From Pararhizobium sp. IMCC21322 (lineage in GTDB: Bacteria > Pseudomonadota > Alphaproteobacteria > Rhizobiales > GCA-2746425), in NCBI RefSeq assembly GCF_030758295.1, contig NZ_CP132335.1, positions 3,324,412-3,388,411 of the forward strand: a DNA stretch of 64,000 nt, given 5' to 3'. Shown here piece by piece: positions 8,649-17,325 of this stretch (its first letter is position 1; each line of letters begins with the position of its first letter). Under the pieces are notes generated by a model. That model was given only the letters and a program-made list of their open reading frames with translations. It was not told the DNA's origin and ran no database searches. Both the position numbers and the translations under genes were made by a program.

Positions 8649-9311
8649 TCAGAACTTGCCAAATTCGAGATATGCATCAACTGGATCTGTGCCTGACAGA
8701 ATAGCTGCACGCACCTTGTCCTCAGCGCTGATCACCTCTTCAACTTCGGTGATCACCTCCTCCACAATACCTTGCGGGATGATCACGACACCGTCAAAAT
8801 CGGCAATCACAAAATCACCCCGTTCAATCAGCACATCACCGATGGTAATCGGTTGATCAATCCCGTCGGGCACCCATTTTGCAACGATATCGCGTGGGGT
8901 CCGAAACCGGCAAAACACCGGAAAGCCAATCGAGCGAATGAAACTGTTATCACGTGATCCGCCATCAACAATATAGCCCAGAACTCCCCGTACTTTCAGC
9001 GTTTCCGCTGACAATTCCCCCATCAGCGCCAGGCGCTCCGAGTTCGGTTGACAGAGCACAACATGGCCAGCTGGAGCACTGGACAGAAACTGGACCCATG
9101 GCAGCAGATAGTCGACCTTTTCATCCTGCCGATTGGCATCAAACGCAACACCCTTGAGCGTAGAAATCGGACCGGCAACACGGGTCTCGTTATCAAGCCC
9201 GACAATGGAATGGGGCAGCACGCAGTTTTCAAGCCCCCGCGCGCGCATGACATCATAGACAGCGCCGCTATAGCAGGCATTCAAACGCTCGGTCAGCTTG
9301 GCAATATCCAT
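8649..9311 (-). CDS. RraA-family protein (aldolase / ribonuclease-regulator fold)
   Basis: 220 residues, the normal RraA-family length. The segments GYIVDGGSRD and then GDFVIADFDGVVIIP are the family hallmark. The Arg-Asp pair in GGSRD binds substrate and metal in 4-hydroxy-4-methyl-2-oxoglutarate/oxaloacetate aldolases. In a sugar-acid operon, an aldolase or decarboxylase role on a 2-keto acid is more likely than RNase E inhibition, which is the other role known for this fold. It lies 12 bases after the SMP-30 gene and 6 bases before the mutarotase gene, so translational coupling is likely. Confidence 0.85.
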   Translation of the reverse strand: MDIAKLTERLNACYSGAVYDVMRARGLENCVLPHSIVGLDNETRVAGPISTLKGVAFDANRQDEKVDYLLPWVQFLSSAPAGHVVLCQPNSERLALMGELSAETLKVRGVLGYIVDGGSRDNSFIRSIGFPVFCRFRTPRDIVAKWVPDGIDQPITIGDVLIERGDFVIADFDGVVIIPQGIVEEVITEVEEVISAEDKVRAAILSGTDPVDAYLEFGKF

Positions 9312-9323
9312 AATTTTTATTCC

Positions 9324-10214
9324 TTAAAGCTTGAAACGGTTTTCCGGCAGGCCACGCGTCTGGGTCTCGATTGCAAACAAGCTGCCGGCCAGTCGATCAC
9401 TCTCGGCCTTGGCAACGCTGGCCGTCGTGACATAGAGCAAGGATAAATCAGCGCCGCCAAAGCAGCAGGTCGTGATGTTTTTCACCGGCATTTCAATCAC
9501 CCGATCAACCGTACCATCCGGCGCGATCCGGACGATGCATGATCCACCAAAGCGACAGTTCCACAGGAAACCATCCACATCGATCGTCGAGCCATCGGGC
9601 AGACCACGCTCAATGCCTGCGCAATGGGGCGTACCTGCACCGATTGTGCTTGTTGCTGTGTCAAAGGGATAAGCCCGTATTTCGTTCTTCAGCGTATCGC
9701 CAAAATAAAAAGTGGAATGATCAGGCGACCAGCAAAGCGTGTTGGCAATCCCGATCCCGGCCTCAACCTCTTCCAACTCGCCACCGGCCTGATAGCGAAA
9801 CAGCTTGCCCAGGCCATCGTCAATGTCCAGACTCTCGCCATTTGGCCCGACATTGTTGCCCATGGAGCCAATCCAGAACACACCGTTCGGGTCTGTGCGA
9901 CCATCATTGAAACGCACGCCCGGTGCGCCGGACAAGTGCACGTCCAGATCTTCGCGAGCATCAGCCTCGACATCAAGCAGGATCAACTTTGAGCCCAGCG
10001 CGACAAGCAGAACCCCGTCACCTGTGGTCAGCGACAGGGCGACAACAGGCTCATCAAACAGATGGCTGGTTACAGCGCTGCTGGCGACATCCATACGGTG
10101 TATGAGAAACCGGTTGATATCCACCCAGTAAACGCGGTTCTCATCGGCTGACCATGTAGCCGCCTCCCCGCAGATATCCCCGGTTGGGGCAATACATTGA
10201 ACCTTGCCTATCAT
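9324..10214 (-). CDS. SMP-30/gluconolactonase-family lactonase
   Basis: 296 residues forming a six-bladed beta propeller of the SMP-30/LRE family. Metal and active-site segments are visible: GEAATWSADENRVYWVDI near residue 17, RFNDGRTDPNGVFWIGSMG near residue 100, NTLCWSPDHSTFYFGDT near residue 157 and PDGSTIDVDGFLWN near residue 205. These enzymes hydrolyse aldonolactones to aldonates with a bound divalent cation. Its place between the ABC transporter and the RraA gene fits a pathway in which an imported sugar or uronate is oxidised to a lactone and opened. Confidence 0.9.
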   Translation of the reverse strand: MIGKVQCIAPTGDICGEAATWSADENRVYWVDINRFLIHRMDVASSAVTSHLFDEPVVALSLTTGDGVLLVALGSKLILLDVEADAREDLDVHLSGAPGVRFNDGRTDPNGVFWIGSMGNNVGPNGESLDIDDGLGKLFRYQAGGELEEVEAGIGIANTLCWSPDHSTFYFGDTLKNEIRAYPFDTATSTIGAGTPHCAGIERGLPDGSTIDVDGFLWNCRFGGSCIVRIAPDGTVDRVIEMPVKNITTCCFGGADLSLLYVTTASVAKAESDRLAGSLFAIETQTRGLPENRFKL

Positions 10215-10241
10215 TCATGCCTCCCAAGTTACGTCCAAACT

Positions 10242-11201
10242 TTAGTGTTTCACAGCCGACCGGTCGAGAGCGTGGTTCAACAGAACCGCACCAATGATCA
10301 ACCCGCCACGCACCACCAATTGCCAATATTCACTGACATTCAAGAGCGTCATGCCGTTGACGATGATGCCAAGGAACAAAACGCCGATCAGGGTGCCACG
10401 CACTGTGCCCTTGCCACCGAACAGGCTGGTGCCGCCGATGATGACTGCGGAGATGACATCCAACTCCCATCCACGCGCGGCGCTGGCGCTGCCCGACAGT
10501 ATTTGGGATGCAATCAGCACGCCTGCCATGGCGGTGAGCACACCCGTAATACCAAGCGCCAGGGTTTTGGTTTTCCAAACATCAATGCCCGAAAGGCGCG
10601 CAGCTTCAAGGTTGCCACCCACAGCGTAGAGTGCCCGGCCGAAGCTGGTGTAATTCATCAGGAAATACACAAAGCCGAAAACAGCTGCAAAAATGTAGAC
10701 AGGGAAAGGGATGCCAAAAAGGATGCCGGCCCCCAGAAAGTTGAACTGGAACGGGAAACTGGTGATCGGGAACCCATCTGTGATGAGATTGGCCGCGCCG
10801 GATAATACGGTCAGCAGACCCAGTGTCGTGATGAAAGTCGGCATGTTAAAGTGCTGACGCACTTTACCGGTCAGAACGCCGACGAGGAACAGGATTACCA
10901 TTGCTGTAATGGCACCAATGGTAATGGCAGGCCACGGGCCCAGCAAATCGGTCAATGCACGCGCAACCCATGCTGTAACGCAGCCAGAAAAAGCCACCCC
11001 TGAGCCGACCGACAGATCAATCTCGCCGGAGACAATGACCATCGTCATGCCAAAAGCAATGATGCCCTGCATGGTAATGTTGCGCAACACGTTCATCTGA
11101 TTGTCGAGCGTGGCAAAACCGGGCGCTGCGAACATCAAATAGGTGTACATGCAGACCAGAATGATCTCCATCGGGTAGCGGCGGAACAGCGAAAGCGCCA
11201 T
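10242..11201 (-). CDS. Sugar ABC transporter permease (RbsC type)
   Basis: 319 residues from ATG 11201, which has GGAGGG upstream. The frame is also open to TTG 11219. The ATG overlaps the TGA stop of the ATP-binding gene by one base, so the two are translationally coupled. There are about ten hydrophobic helices. The EAA-like segment GGNLEAARLSGIDV and the conserved GGTSLFGGKGTVRGTLIG are characteristic of branched ribose/xylose/AraH-type permeases. With the adjacent ATPase and binding protein it forms a complete carbohydrate uptake transporter of the CUT2 type. Confidence 0.93.
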   Translation of the reverse strand: MALSLFRRYPMEIILVCMYTYLMFAAPGFATLDNQMNVLRNITMQGIIAFGMTMVIVSGEIDLSVGSGVAFSGCVTAWVARALTDLLGPWPAITIGAITAMVILFLVGVLTGKVRQHFNMPTFITTLGLLTVLSGAANLITDGFPITSFPFQFNFLGAGILFGIPFPVYIFAAVFGFVYFLMNYTSFGRALYAVGGNLEAARLSGIDVWKTKTLALGITGVLTAMAGVLIASQILSGSASAARGWELDVISAVIIGGTSLFGGKGTVRGTLIGVLFLGIIVNGMTLLNVSEYWQLVVRGGLIIGAVLLNHALDRSAVKH

Positions 11202-12721
11202 CAAAGGCCCTCCATGCAAGCGGTGTAAAGTTCGGTCAATGTGGTCTTGGAAGGGTCAATCTCGCCCAGAAGACGCCCCTCTTTCATGACCAGGATGCGG
11301 TCGCAGACTTCCAGCATCTCTTCCAATTCGGTGGAGACAAAAATGGACGAAAGGCCCGTGGCTGCCTGTTCCCAGATGATCTGGAAAATCTGTTGTTTTG
11401 CATGAACGTCGACACCGCGACTGGGCTCATCAAAGAACATGATTTTTGGATCGGTGTTGAGCCAGTTGCCGATGACAACCTTTTGCTGGTTACCGCCTGA
11501 CAGCGAAGAAACCGGCAGCGCGGGACTATCGACCTTGATTTGCAATTGTTCGATCTGCTTGGCAACGCCAGGTGCTTCGACCGCCTTGGTTATGATGCCG
11601 CGCGGGGCGAGCTTCGACAGGCTGGCCATCGACAGATTGTTATGAATTGAATGCGCCTGCACCAGCCCGCCCTCTTTGCGGTTTTCCGGTGTGTAACCAA
11701 GGCCAAGATCAACCATGCTGCCCGGTGCGGGCGTGTCGACCACTTGACCATCCAAGATGATCTCGCCCGCATCATGCGGGTCTGCACCAAAGATGGCGCG
11801 CAGCACTTCGGTACGCCCTGCCCCCAGCATTCCTGCAAGGCCCAGAACCTCACCGCGACGCAATTCAAACGAGATATCCTCGAAAGCCGGCGCACGTGTG
11901 AGGCCCTTCACTTGCAGGATCGGGTTTTCTTTCGAAATGTCGGTATTACGTGCAGGCCGCGTGGCGCGGGCGACGTCACCAAACATCATATCTACGACAG
12001 TATCGAGCGACGATGCCGCCATCTCGATAGAGCCAATATGCTTGCCATCGCGCAGCACAGTTACCGTGTCAGCAATTTCTGCAAGCTCGGACATACGGTG
12101 AGAAATATACATCATCGTCACGCCCTGATCTTTCAGGTTACGTAACAGGCCAAACAGCATTTCCACCTCTTTGGTGGCAAGCGCGGATGTTGGCTCATCC
12201 AGCAACAAAAGTGTGGGGTTGAACGACATCGCCTTGGCAATCTCAACGGTTTGTTGCTGGCCAACGCTCAAGCGTGAAATGGTGGCCTTTGGATCTATAT
12301 CCAGCCCCATGCGGGTAAACAGCTCTTCAGTCTGGCGGCGCGCCTGCCCCCAGTTAATTCTGTTAATGCCAAGGGTCCTGGTCCGTGGCAGGCGTCCAAG
12401 AAAAATATTCTCTGTGACCGAAAGATCCGGCACCAGACTAAGCTCCTGGTGAACAGTCACTATATTGGCTTCAAAAGCATCATGAGGCGATTTGAACTCA
12501 ACCGGACGGCCGTTCAACATCATGGTGCCGCTGGTGGGCTGGGTAACGCCAGACAGCATTTTCACCAGTGTGGACTTGCCAGAGCCATTCTTGCCCATCA
12601 GCGCATGAATACGCGAAGGATCAAACGTATGGCTGAAATCATCAAGCGCGACGACGTTGCCATACACTTTGGTCAGGCCTTGGGTTTCTACAGTAGCGGA
12701 CATGGCAATTTGTCTGGACAC
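11201..12721 (-). CDS. Sugar ABC transporter ATP-binding protein (RbsA type)
   Basis: 506 residues with two fused nucleotide-binding domains, as in all CUT2 ATPases. The first half has Walker A GKNGSGKST, signature LSVGQQQ and Walker B LLLLDEPTSAL. The second half has the usual degenerate Walker A (GMLGAGRTE), signature LSGGNQQK and Walker B IMFFDEPSRGVD. The frame opens at GTG 12721 with an ATG six codons later at 12703. Neither has a clear ribosome binding site. It lies 70 bases after the binding-protein gene across a strong intercistronic hairpin. Confidence 0.93.
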   Translation of the reverse strand: MSRQIAMSATVETQGLTKVYGNVVALDDFSHTFDPSRIHALMGKNGSGKSTLVKMLSGVTQPTSGTMMLNGRPVEFKSPHDAFEANIVTVHQELSLVPDLSVTENIFLGRLPRTRTLGINRINWGQARRQTEELFTRMGLDIDPKATISRLSVGQQQTVEIAKAMSFNPTLLLLDEPTSALATKEVEMLFGLLRNLKDQGVTMMYISHRMSELAEIADTVTVLRDGKHIGSIEMAASSLDTVVDMMFGDVARATRPARNTDISKENPILQVKGLTRAPAFEDISFELRRGEVLGLAGMLGAGRTEVLRAIFGADPHDAGEIILDGQVVDTPAPGSMVDLGLGYTPENRKEGGLVQAHSIHNNLSMASLSKLAPRGIITKAVEAPGVAKQIEQLQIKVDSPALPVSSLSGGNQQKVVIGNWLNTDPKIMFFDEPSRGVDVHAKQQIFQIIWEQAATGLSSIFVSTELEEMLEVCDRILVMKEGRLLGEIDPSKTTLTELYTACMEGL

Positions 12722-12744
12722 TTCTTGCTGGTCTGAAAAGTCAC

Positions 12745-12764
12745 GGGGCAGCTTGCGCTGCCCC
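12745..12764 (-). terminator. Intercistronic hairpin between binding-protein and ATPase genes
   Basis: An eight-base perfect stem, GGGGCAGC / GCTGCCCC, with a four-base loop lies between the sugar-binding-protein stop and the ATPase start. Only a short T stretch follows in the direction of transcription. A partial terminator or an mRNA-protecting stem that raises binding-protein output is the usual role at this position. Confidence 0.6.
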
Positions 12765-12791
12765 GCTTGGGTCAGGTCTCTGGGAGAAGAC

Positions 12792-13763
12792 CTACTTCAG
12801 GGAGCGGAGATACTCCTGAAACTCTTCAACTGCGGGGCGGTCAGTACGCGAAAGGCCCAGCACTGGAACGATGACAGCTGCTTCGACAGCCTCTTTCCTG
12901 ATTGCAGAAATGGCTGCTTCAACGGCCATCTGCCCCATTACATATGGCTGCTGCGCAGTGACGGCCTGCAGCACATTGTCCCCGTCCAGAAGGAAGCCTA
13001 CCAGCTGCTCTGTACCGTCCACACCGAAGACAAAAATCTCGCCGGCTTTGCCCGCATTACGCACGGCCTGTACAGCACCAACGGTGCCACCTTCATTCGC
13101 CGCGTAGATGACATTGAGCTCCGGGTTGGCGGTGATGATATCGCCAGCAACCTGAATCGCTTTTTCTGCCAGCCAGGCATCCTGCTGGGAGACAATGTTC
13201 AACGTGTTGCCGACTTCGGCCTTCTCGATGAAACCATCCACACGGTCAGCGGAAATTTCCGGCAACAATGCTTTAAAGCCGAGCGTTGCAACATTAGCTT
13301 TGCCACCAAGCTCATTGGCGATGAAGTCCGCTGCGAGCATACCAGTCGAGTTGCCCAGATCGCGCTGTGCGGAATTGAGGTAGGAAACCGGGATCGACGC
13401 ATCATCAACATTGGAATTGTAAGTCACAATGTGGATGCCGCGGTCACGGGCGCGCTTCAGCGCAGGAATAGACGCTACGGAGGAAACAGGCGAGATAACA
13501 ATCGCATCTACGCCGCGCGCAATATATGTGTCGATCAGGCTGATTTCCTGTTGAGGCTCACTTTTGGAATTACCTTCCAGAAGCTCAATGCCGGCAGCAT
13601 CTGCGGCGGCGTTCATGCCCAACTGAATGGTGCGAAAGAACTGATCCTGCTGGAACACGACTGCAGCAATGGTGATGTCTTCCTGTGCTGTTGCCGGGGC
13701 AGTTACGCCTACGGCCATCGTTGCGGCAAGAGCCAGCCCCGATAGGGTTTTCTTGAGTGTCAT
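12792..13763 (-). CDS. Sugar ABC transporter periplasmic binding protein (RbsB type)
   Basis: 323 residues from ATG 13763, which has a strong AGGAGG upstream. The frame is open much further upstream, but only this start gives a clean signal peptide ending near ATAQ. The mature protein is a type I periplasmic binding protein with the pattern FRTIQLGMNAAADAAGIELL near its start, VDAIVISPVSS in the first lobe and FVFGVDGTEQ in the second. It delivers the substrate to the permease and ATPase encoded downstream. Cluster content suggests a uronate or sugar-acid related ligand rather than ribose, which is inference. Confidence 0.94.
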   Translation of the reverse strand: MTLKKTLSGLALAATMAVGVTAPATAQEDITIAAVVFQQDQFFRTIQLGMNAAADAAGIELLEGNSKSEPQQEISLIDTYIARGVDAIVISPVSSVASIPALKRARDRGIHIVTYNSNVDDASIPVSYLNSAQRDLGNSTGMLAADFIANELGGKANVATLGFKALLPEISADRVDGFIEKAEVGNTLNIVSQQDAWLAEKAIQVAGDIITANPELNVIYAANEGGTVGAVQAVRNAGKAGEIFVFGVDGTEQLVGFLLDGDNVLQAVTAQQPYVMGQMAVEAAISAIRKEAVEAAVIVPVLGLSRTDRPAVEEFQEYLRSLK

Positions 13764-13857
13764 GAATAATCCTCCTTGTGGTGTTCTGCCCGTTTGTCGG
13801 GCGCTGTGTTGGCCTGTGGCTTTGACTGCGTCACAGGCGCGTTTATTTGGCCTTGGA

Positions 13858-14622
13858 TCAGGCATCCGGTGCCGTCTCCTCAGTATTTTGGGCATCCACC
13901 GAACGGTCGATGAACCCAAGTCCGTGATCGAGATGATTTGACATCCAGTACTGGAAGCCGAGCCGGTCGCGTTTCTCCAGCGCATCCAAAATGCGTGTGT
14001 GCGTGTCGTAAGTGCCTTGCAGACCGTGGGATTCCTTGCCGGTTTCCATTAGCTTCACGATGATAGGTTTCATCGTCGTGTAGACATTGAGCACGGTCTG
14101 ATTGTCCGCCAGTTCCAGCAATGCAGCATGGAAGCCAAAGTCCCGCTCTGCAGCTTCCACCTTGGTCGGCGCATCCAGGATCGCCTGGTTCAGTTTGCGG
14201 AAGCGGGCAATATCAGCATCGGTTACGGCCAAAAAGATCGCATCAGCTGACCCCACTTCAATAAGACGGCGAAACCCCTGAATATCCAGAAAGGTCTCGC
14301 GCGAGATCGACAGCTGAAACGAGAAAAGATCAAGCACCGCATCCATATGGCGATTGACGATGACAGCGCCGACTTTAGGGCGCACATCAACCACCCCATA
14401 GGCCTTCAGGATACGAACAGCTTCGCGCACAGTATTGCGAGCTGCAGCGAACTTTTCACCAAGCTCGCGCTCCGAGGGAAGCGTATCGCCAACCGTCAAA
14501 CCGTTTGACTGGATATAGCCTTTGATTTGTTGGACCAGATTATCCACAGCGCTGCCATCGCCCGGCTCTCGATTGGGCTCATTTCCCGCTGCGCCGGGTA
14601 AAGGTGGAATCGTCTGCATCAC
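13858..14622 (-). CDS. GntR-family regulator of the sugar-acid cluster (FadR/UxuR type)
   Basis: 254 residues. The winged helix signature LGEKFAAARNTVREAVRIL lies near residues 50-68 and an FCD-type helical domain follows, with DFGFHAALLELADN and TYDTHTRILDALEKRD segments. GTG 14622 is followed at once by ATG 14619, and either may start translation. It is the first gene of the minus-strand operon and is divergent from uxuA. UxuR and ExuR of enterobacteria belong to this subfamily and sense hexuronate intermediates. Three copies of a TTGTTGG(A/T)CCAG sequence around its promoter are likely operators. Confidence 0.9.
   Translation of the reverse strand: MMQTIPPLPGAAGNEPNREPGDGSAVDNLVQQIKGYIQSNGLTVGDTLPSERELGEKFAAARNTVREAVRILKAYGVVDVRPKVGAVIVNRHMDAVLDLFSFQLSISRETFLDIQGFRRLIEVGSADAIFLAVTDADIARFRKLNQAILDAPTKVEAAERDFGFHAALLELADNQTVLNVYTTMKPIIVKLMETGKESHGLQGTYDTHTRILDALEKRDRLGFQYWMSNHLDHGLGFIDRSVDAQNTEETAPDA
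14527..14538. promoter_or_regulatory. Operator-like repeat copy 1 (inside gntR 5' end)
   Basis: TTGTTGGACCAG, with the palindromic core TGG-A-CCA, lies inside the 5' part of the GntR gene. Two more copies, with A or T at the centre, lie at 14638 and 14798. A coding-region copy alone could be chance. Three copies within 283 bases argues for a regulator site. Confidence 0.35.
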
Positions 14623-14637
14623 GTCTGAAACGCCTAT

Positions 14638-14649
14638 TTGTTGGTCCAG
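14638..14649. promoter_or_regulatory. Operator-like repeat copy 2 (near gntR start)
   Basis: TTGTTGGTCCAG lies 16 bases upstream of the GntR gene start. It differs from the other two copies only at the central base of the TGG-W-CCA palindrome. This position would suit autoregulation of the minus-strand operon. Confidence 0.5.
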
Positions 14650-14797
14650 TTAGTAAATACTCGAAACACGGCTTGATGCAAGCCTCTTCGCAACAAAATA
14701 TTTTATCGTTTAATATCATATATTTAAGCATAAATTACAACTTGTAGCCCTGAATTCTTCCACAAAAAATGGAAATCTGAAGATAAATTCCTTGATA

Positions 14798-14809
14798 TTG
14801 TTGGACCAG
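14798..14809. promoter_or_regulatory. Operator-like repeat copy 3 (upstream of uxuA)
   Basis: TTGTTGGACCAG lies about 50 bases upstream of the uxuA start chosen here, within the expected promoter or 5' leader. It is identical to the copy at 14527. FadR-subfamily GntR regulators recognise short palindromes of this size. Confidence 0.5.
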
Positions 14810-14857
14810 ATTGAAAAGATGCATCCAAACACGTTGAAAAAACGAGGGAGGCGGCAA

Positions 14858-16126
14858 ATGCCGCGCGCCATGACAGGCATACAAACAACTACAGCCACAC
14901 AACTAAGTAAGGGCAGCCAAACAAGGCCGGGCCTACATCAGACCTGGCGCTGGTATGGGCCGGATGATCCCGTATCTCTGAGCGATATCCGGCAGGCTGG
15001 AGCGCAAGGTGTGGTGACGGCTTTACATGACACCTATGACGGTCAGGCATGGACCTTTGATGCGATTGCCCAGCGCAAACAAATCATTGAAGAGGCCGGC
15101 CTCACCTGGTCAGTTGTTGAAAGCATCCCCATCCATCCATCAATCAAATTGGGTGGTGATGAAGCGGCCCATTACACCGATGCCTTCGCAACATCGATGG
15201 AACGCCTGGCCGAACAGGGCATGGCAACCATCTGTTATAATTTCATGCCGGTGGTGGACTGGACCCGAACCGACCTGCTCTACCCGCTTGACCATAGCGG
15301 GCTGACGCTGCGCTTTGATGCGGTGGAATTTGCTGCTTATGATTGCTTCATACTGGAACGCGATGGTGCCATTTCGGACTATTCATCTGAAATCGTGGAG
15401 TTGGCGCGCACGCGCGCTTCAAAGCTGAGCCCACAAGCTATCACAACGCTGGAACAAACCATCATTGCCGGCCTTCCCGGCTCTGAACTCTCGCACACGA
15501 GGGAAGGCATTCGCGCAAAAATCGCAGCCTTTGATCAAATTGACGAAGCAGCAATGCTCGAAAATCTTATCAACTTCCTGAAAATTGTTGTTCCCCGGGC
15601 AGAAGCCTGTGGTGCAAGGCTTTGCATCCATCCTGATGACCCGCCATTTCCGCTGTTTGGCTTACCGCGTGTGGTGAGCACCGCTGCAAACTATCAGACA
15701 TTGATGGATGCGGTACCCTCCCCGTCCAATGGCATAACGCTTTGCGCAGGCTCGTTTGGTTCAAGACCAGACAATGATGTTCCAGCTTTGGTCGCGCAGT
15801 TTGCGGATCGTATTCATTTCGTGCACTTGCGGAATGTAAAACGTGAGGCCCAGTTTGGCGTACATGGATCGTTTTATGAATCAGACCATCTGGCTGGTGA
15901 TGTTGATATGGTCGAAGTTCTCAAGAGGCTTATGGCAGAGCAGCGTCGTCGCCAGGCGGAGGGCCGAGAGGACTGGCACATTCCCATGCGACCAGACCAC
16001 GGGCCATTGCTGCTGGATGATATGCACAAAACAACCAACCCTGGTTATTCTGCCATTGGCCGCCTGAAAGGTCTGGCAGAATTGCGCGGTGTGATGACCA
16101 CATTAGAGCATCAACGCAGTGGCTGA
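14858..16126 (+). CDS. uxuA: Mannonate dehydratase UxuA
   Basis: 422 residues from ATG 14858, which has GGAGG upstream. Earlier in-frame starts would overlap the operator. It converts D-mannonate to 2-keto-3-deoxygluconate, a step of glucuronate breakdown. Matches to E. coli UxuA as I remember it are extensive: TWRWYGPDDPVSLSDIRQAG near residue 31, WSVVESIPIH, CYNFMPVVDWTRTDL, IHPDDPPFPLFGLPRVVST and the C-terminal PMRPDHGPLLLDDMHK and NPGYSAIGRLKGLAELRG. The His, Cys and Asp metal ligands in these segments are present. The protein has about 30 extra N-terminal residues. The gene opens the plus-strand arm of the cluster. Confidence 0.95.
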   Translation: MPRAMTGIQTTTATQLSKGSQTRPGLHQTWRWYGPDDPVSLSDIRQAGAQGVVTALHDTYDGQAWTFDAIAQRKQIIEEAGLTWSVVESIPIHPSIKLGGDEAAHYTDAFATSMERLAEQGMATICYNFMPVVDWTRTDLLYPLDHSGLTLRFDAVEFAAYDCFILERDGAISDYSSEIVELARTRASKLSPQAITTLEQTIIAGLPGSELSHTREGIRAKIAAFDQIDEAAMLENLINFLKIVVPRAEACGARLCIHPDDPPFPLFGLPRVVSTAANYQTLMDAVPSPSNGITLCAGSFGSRPDNDVPALVAQFADRIHFVHLRNVKREAQFGVHGSFYESDHLAGDVDMVEVLKRLMAEQRRRQAEGREDWHIPMRPDHGPLLLDDMHKTTNPGYSAIGRLKGLAELRGVMTTLEHQRSG

Positions 16127-16232
16127 AAACCGTGTTGATCTGTCAGACAAAACCATTTTTACAAATGCCGTTGCTGCGGGCATTGGCAGGGTTGTCACCC
16201 TGCATTTGCTGGCTGGCGGCATCACGATGTAA
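16119..16232 (+). pseudogene. Short SDR N-terminal remnant between the two dehydratase genes
   Basis: A 37-codon frame from GTG 16119 to TAA 16232 overlaps the end of uxuA. Its translation has the layout of an SDR start: LSDKTIFTN, then AAGIGR, then LHLLAGG, equivalent to the first strand, glycine turn and helix of the Rossmann fold. It stops abruptly where the second strand should begin. The glycine motif is degenerate, with Asn in place of the first Gly. It is best read as the remnant of an SDR gene deleted between the two dehydratase paralogs. A complete SDR follows at 17326. Chance resemblance is not excluded. Confidence 0.4.
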
Positions 16233-16244
16233 CGGGATATTTCC

Positions 16245-17315
16245 ATGAAGATTGGCCTTGGTCTTTATCGTCAAATGCTCAATGAGCGGCATTACAAATT
16301 TGCCCAGCAATTGGGCGTTACCCATATTGTGGCGCATCTGGAAGATTATTTTTCCGCCAATCCTCAGCTTGCTGATGGTGCGCATGATGCCTCACTGACC
16401 AGCGGATCATGGGGCATGGGCCAGTCTGGCGACTGGACCGAAACGATGTTTCGCACATTGATTGATGATTTGGCGCGCCACGATCTGAAACTCGCGGCAA
16501 TCGAGAACTTTGCCGTTCAGCATTGGCATGATGTGCTGCTGGATGGTCCCAAACGCGCAGAGCAAATGGAACACCTCAAAAATATTGTCCGTGCTGCCGG
16601 TGCAGCTGGCGTTCCCTGTATCGGCTATAATTTCTCGGTGCCGGGCGTTTGGGGCTGGACACGTGGCCCCTATGCACGCGGAGGCGCAATGTCCGTCGGG
16701 TTCGACCTGAAAGATATTGATCCAGACAAGCCAATACCCGAAGGCATGGTGTGGAATATGGCTTATCGCGACAAGATCGGGCCAGGCCTGCAAGCGGTTG
16801 TGAGCCATGAACAGATTTGGGATCGGTACCAGCGTTTTCTTGATGAGATTCTTCCCGTCGCGGAAGAGGCAGGCGTCATTCTTGCCGCACATCCTGACGA
16901 TCCGCCAGTAGAGAATTTGCGCAAGAGTGCCAAGCTGATCAACTCACATCATGCCTATCGGCGTGCCCTCGCCGCCAATACCTCTCCCAACAACCGCGCT
17001 GAATTGTGTCTGGGTTGCCTGCAGGAAATGACGGATGGTGATGTTTACGAGACCGTCGCCAAATTCGCACGGGAAAACCGCATCGGCTACATCCATTTTC
17101 GCAATGTGCGTGGCAAGGTGCCAAACTATCACGAGGTCTTCATTGATGAAGGCGACATTGATCTGGCGCGCATCATCAAGGTGCTAAAAGAGAATGATTA
17201 TCAGGGTGTTCTGATCCCCGATCACACACCGGAACTTGAATGCGATGCACCCTGGCACGCTGGCAAAGCCTTTGCCGTTGGGTATATGAAGGCGCTTGTC
17301 GCCGCACACGGGTAA
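16245..17315 (+). CDS. Second mannonate-dehydratase-family protein
   Basis: 356 residues, a TIM-barrel protein of the UxuA / xylose-isomerase-like superfamily. Shared features with UxuA are CIGYNFSVPGVWGWTR, AAHPDDPP, a histidine segment IHFRNVRGK and a late LIPDHTPEL. It is shorter than the UxuA encoded 5' of it and strongly diverged, so it may act on a different aldonate or as a subunit. GGGATATTTCC precedes the ATG. The SDR gene at 17326 starts ten bases after its stop, so the two are probably cotranscribed. Confidence 0.85.
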   Translation: MKIGLGLYRQMLNERHYKFAQQLGVTHIVAHLEDYFSANPQLADGAHDASLTSGSWGMGQSGDWTETMFRTLIDDLARHDLKLAAIENFAVQHWHDVLLDGPKRAEQMEHLKNIVRAAGAAGVPCIGYNFSVPGVWGWTRGPYARGGAMSVGFDLKDIDPDKPIPEGMVWNMAYRDKIGPGLQAVVSHEQIWDRYQRFLDEILPVAEEAGVILAAHPDDPPVENLRKSAKLINSHHAYRRALAANTSPNNRAELCLGCLQEMTDGDVYETVAKFARENRIGYIHFRNVRGKVPNYHEVFIDEGDIDLARIIKVLKENDYQGVLIPDHTPELECDAPWHAGKAFAVGYMKALVAAHG

Positions 17316-17325
17316 GGAAAGCAAG

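Noticed and set aside
10197-10805. 202-residue plus-strand frame
   Set aside because: Antisense to the ABC permease; polar and low in protein-like motifs.
12657-13745. 362-residue plus-strand frame
   Set aside because: Antisense to the sugar-binding-protein gene, whose start, signal peptide and ribosome binding site are clear.
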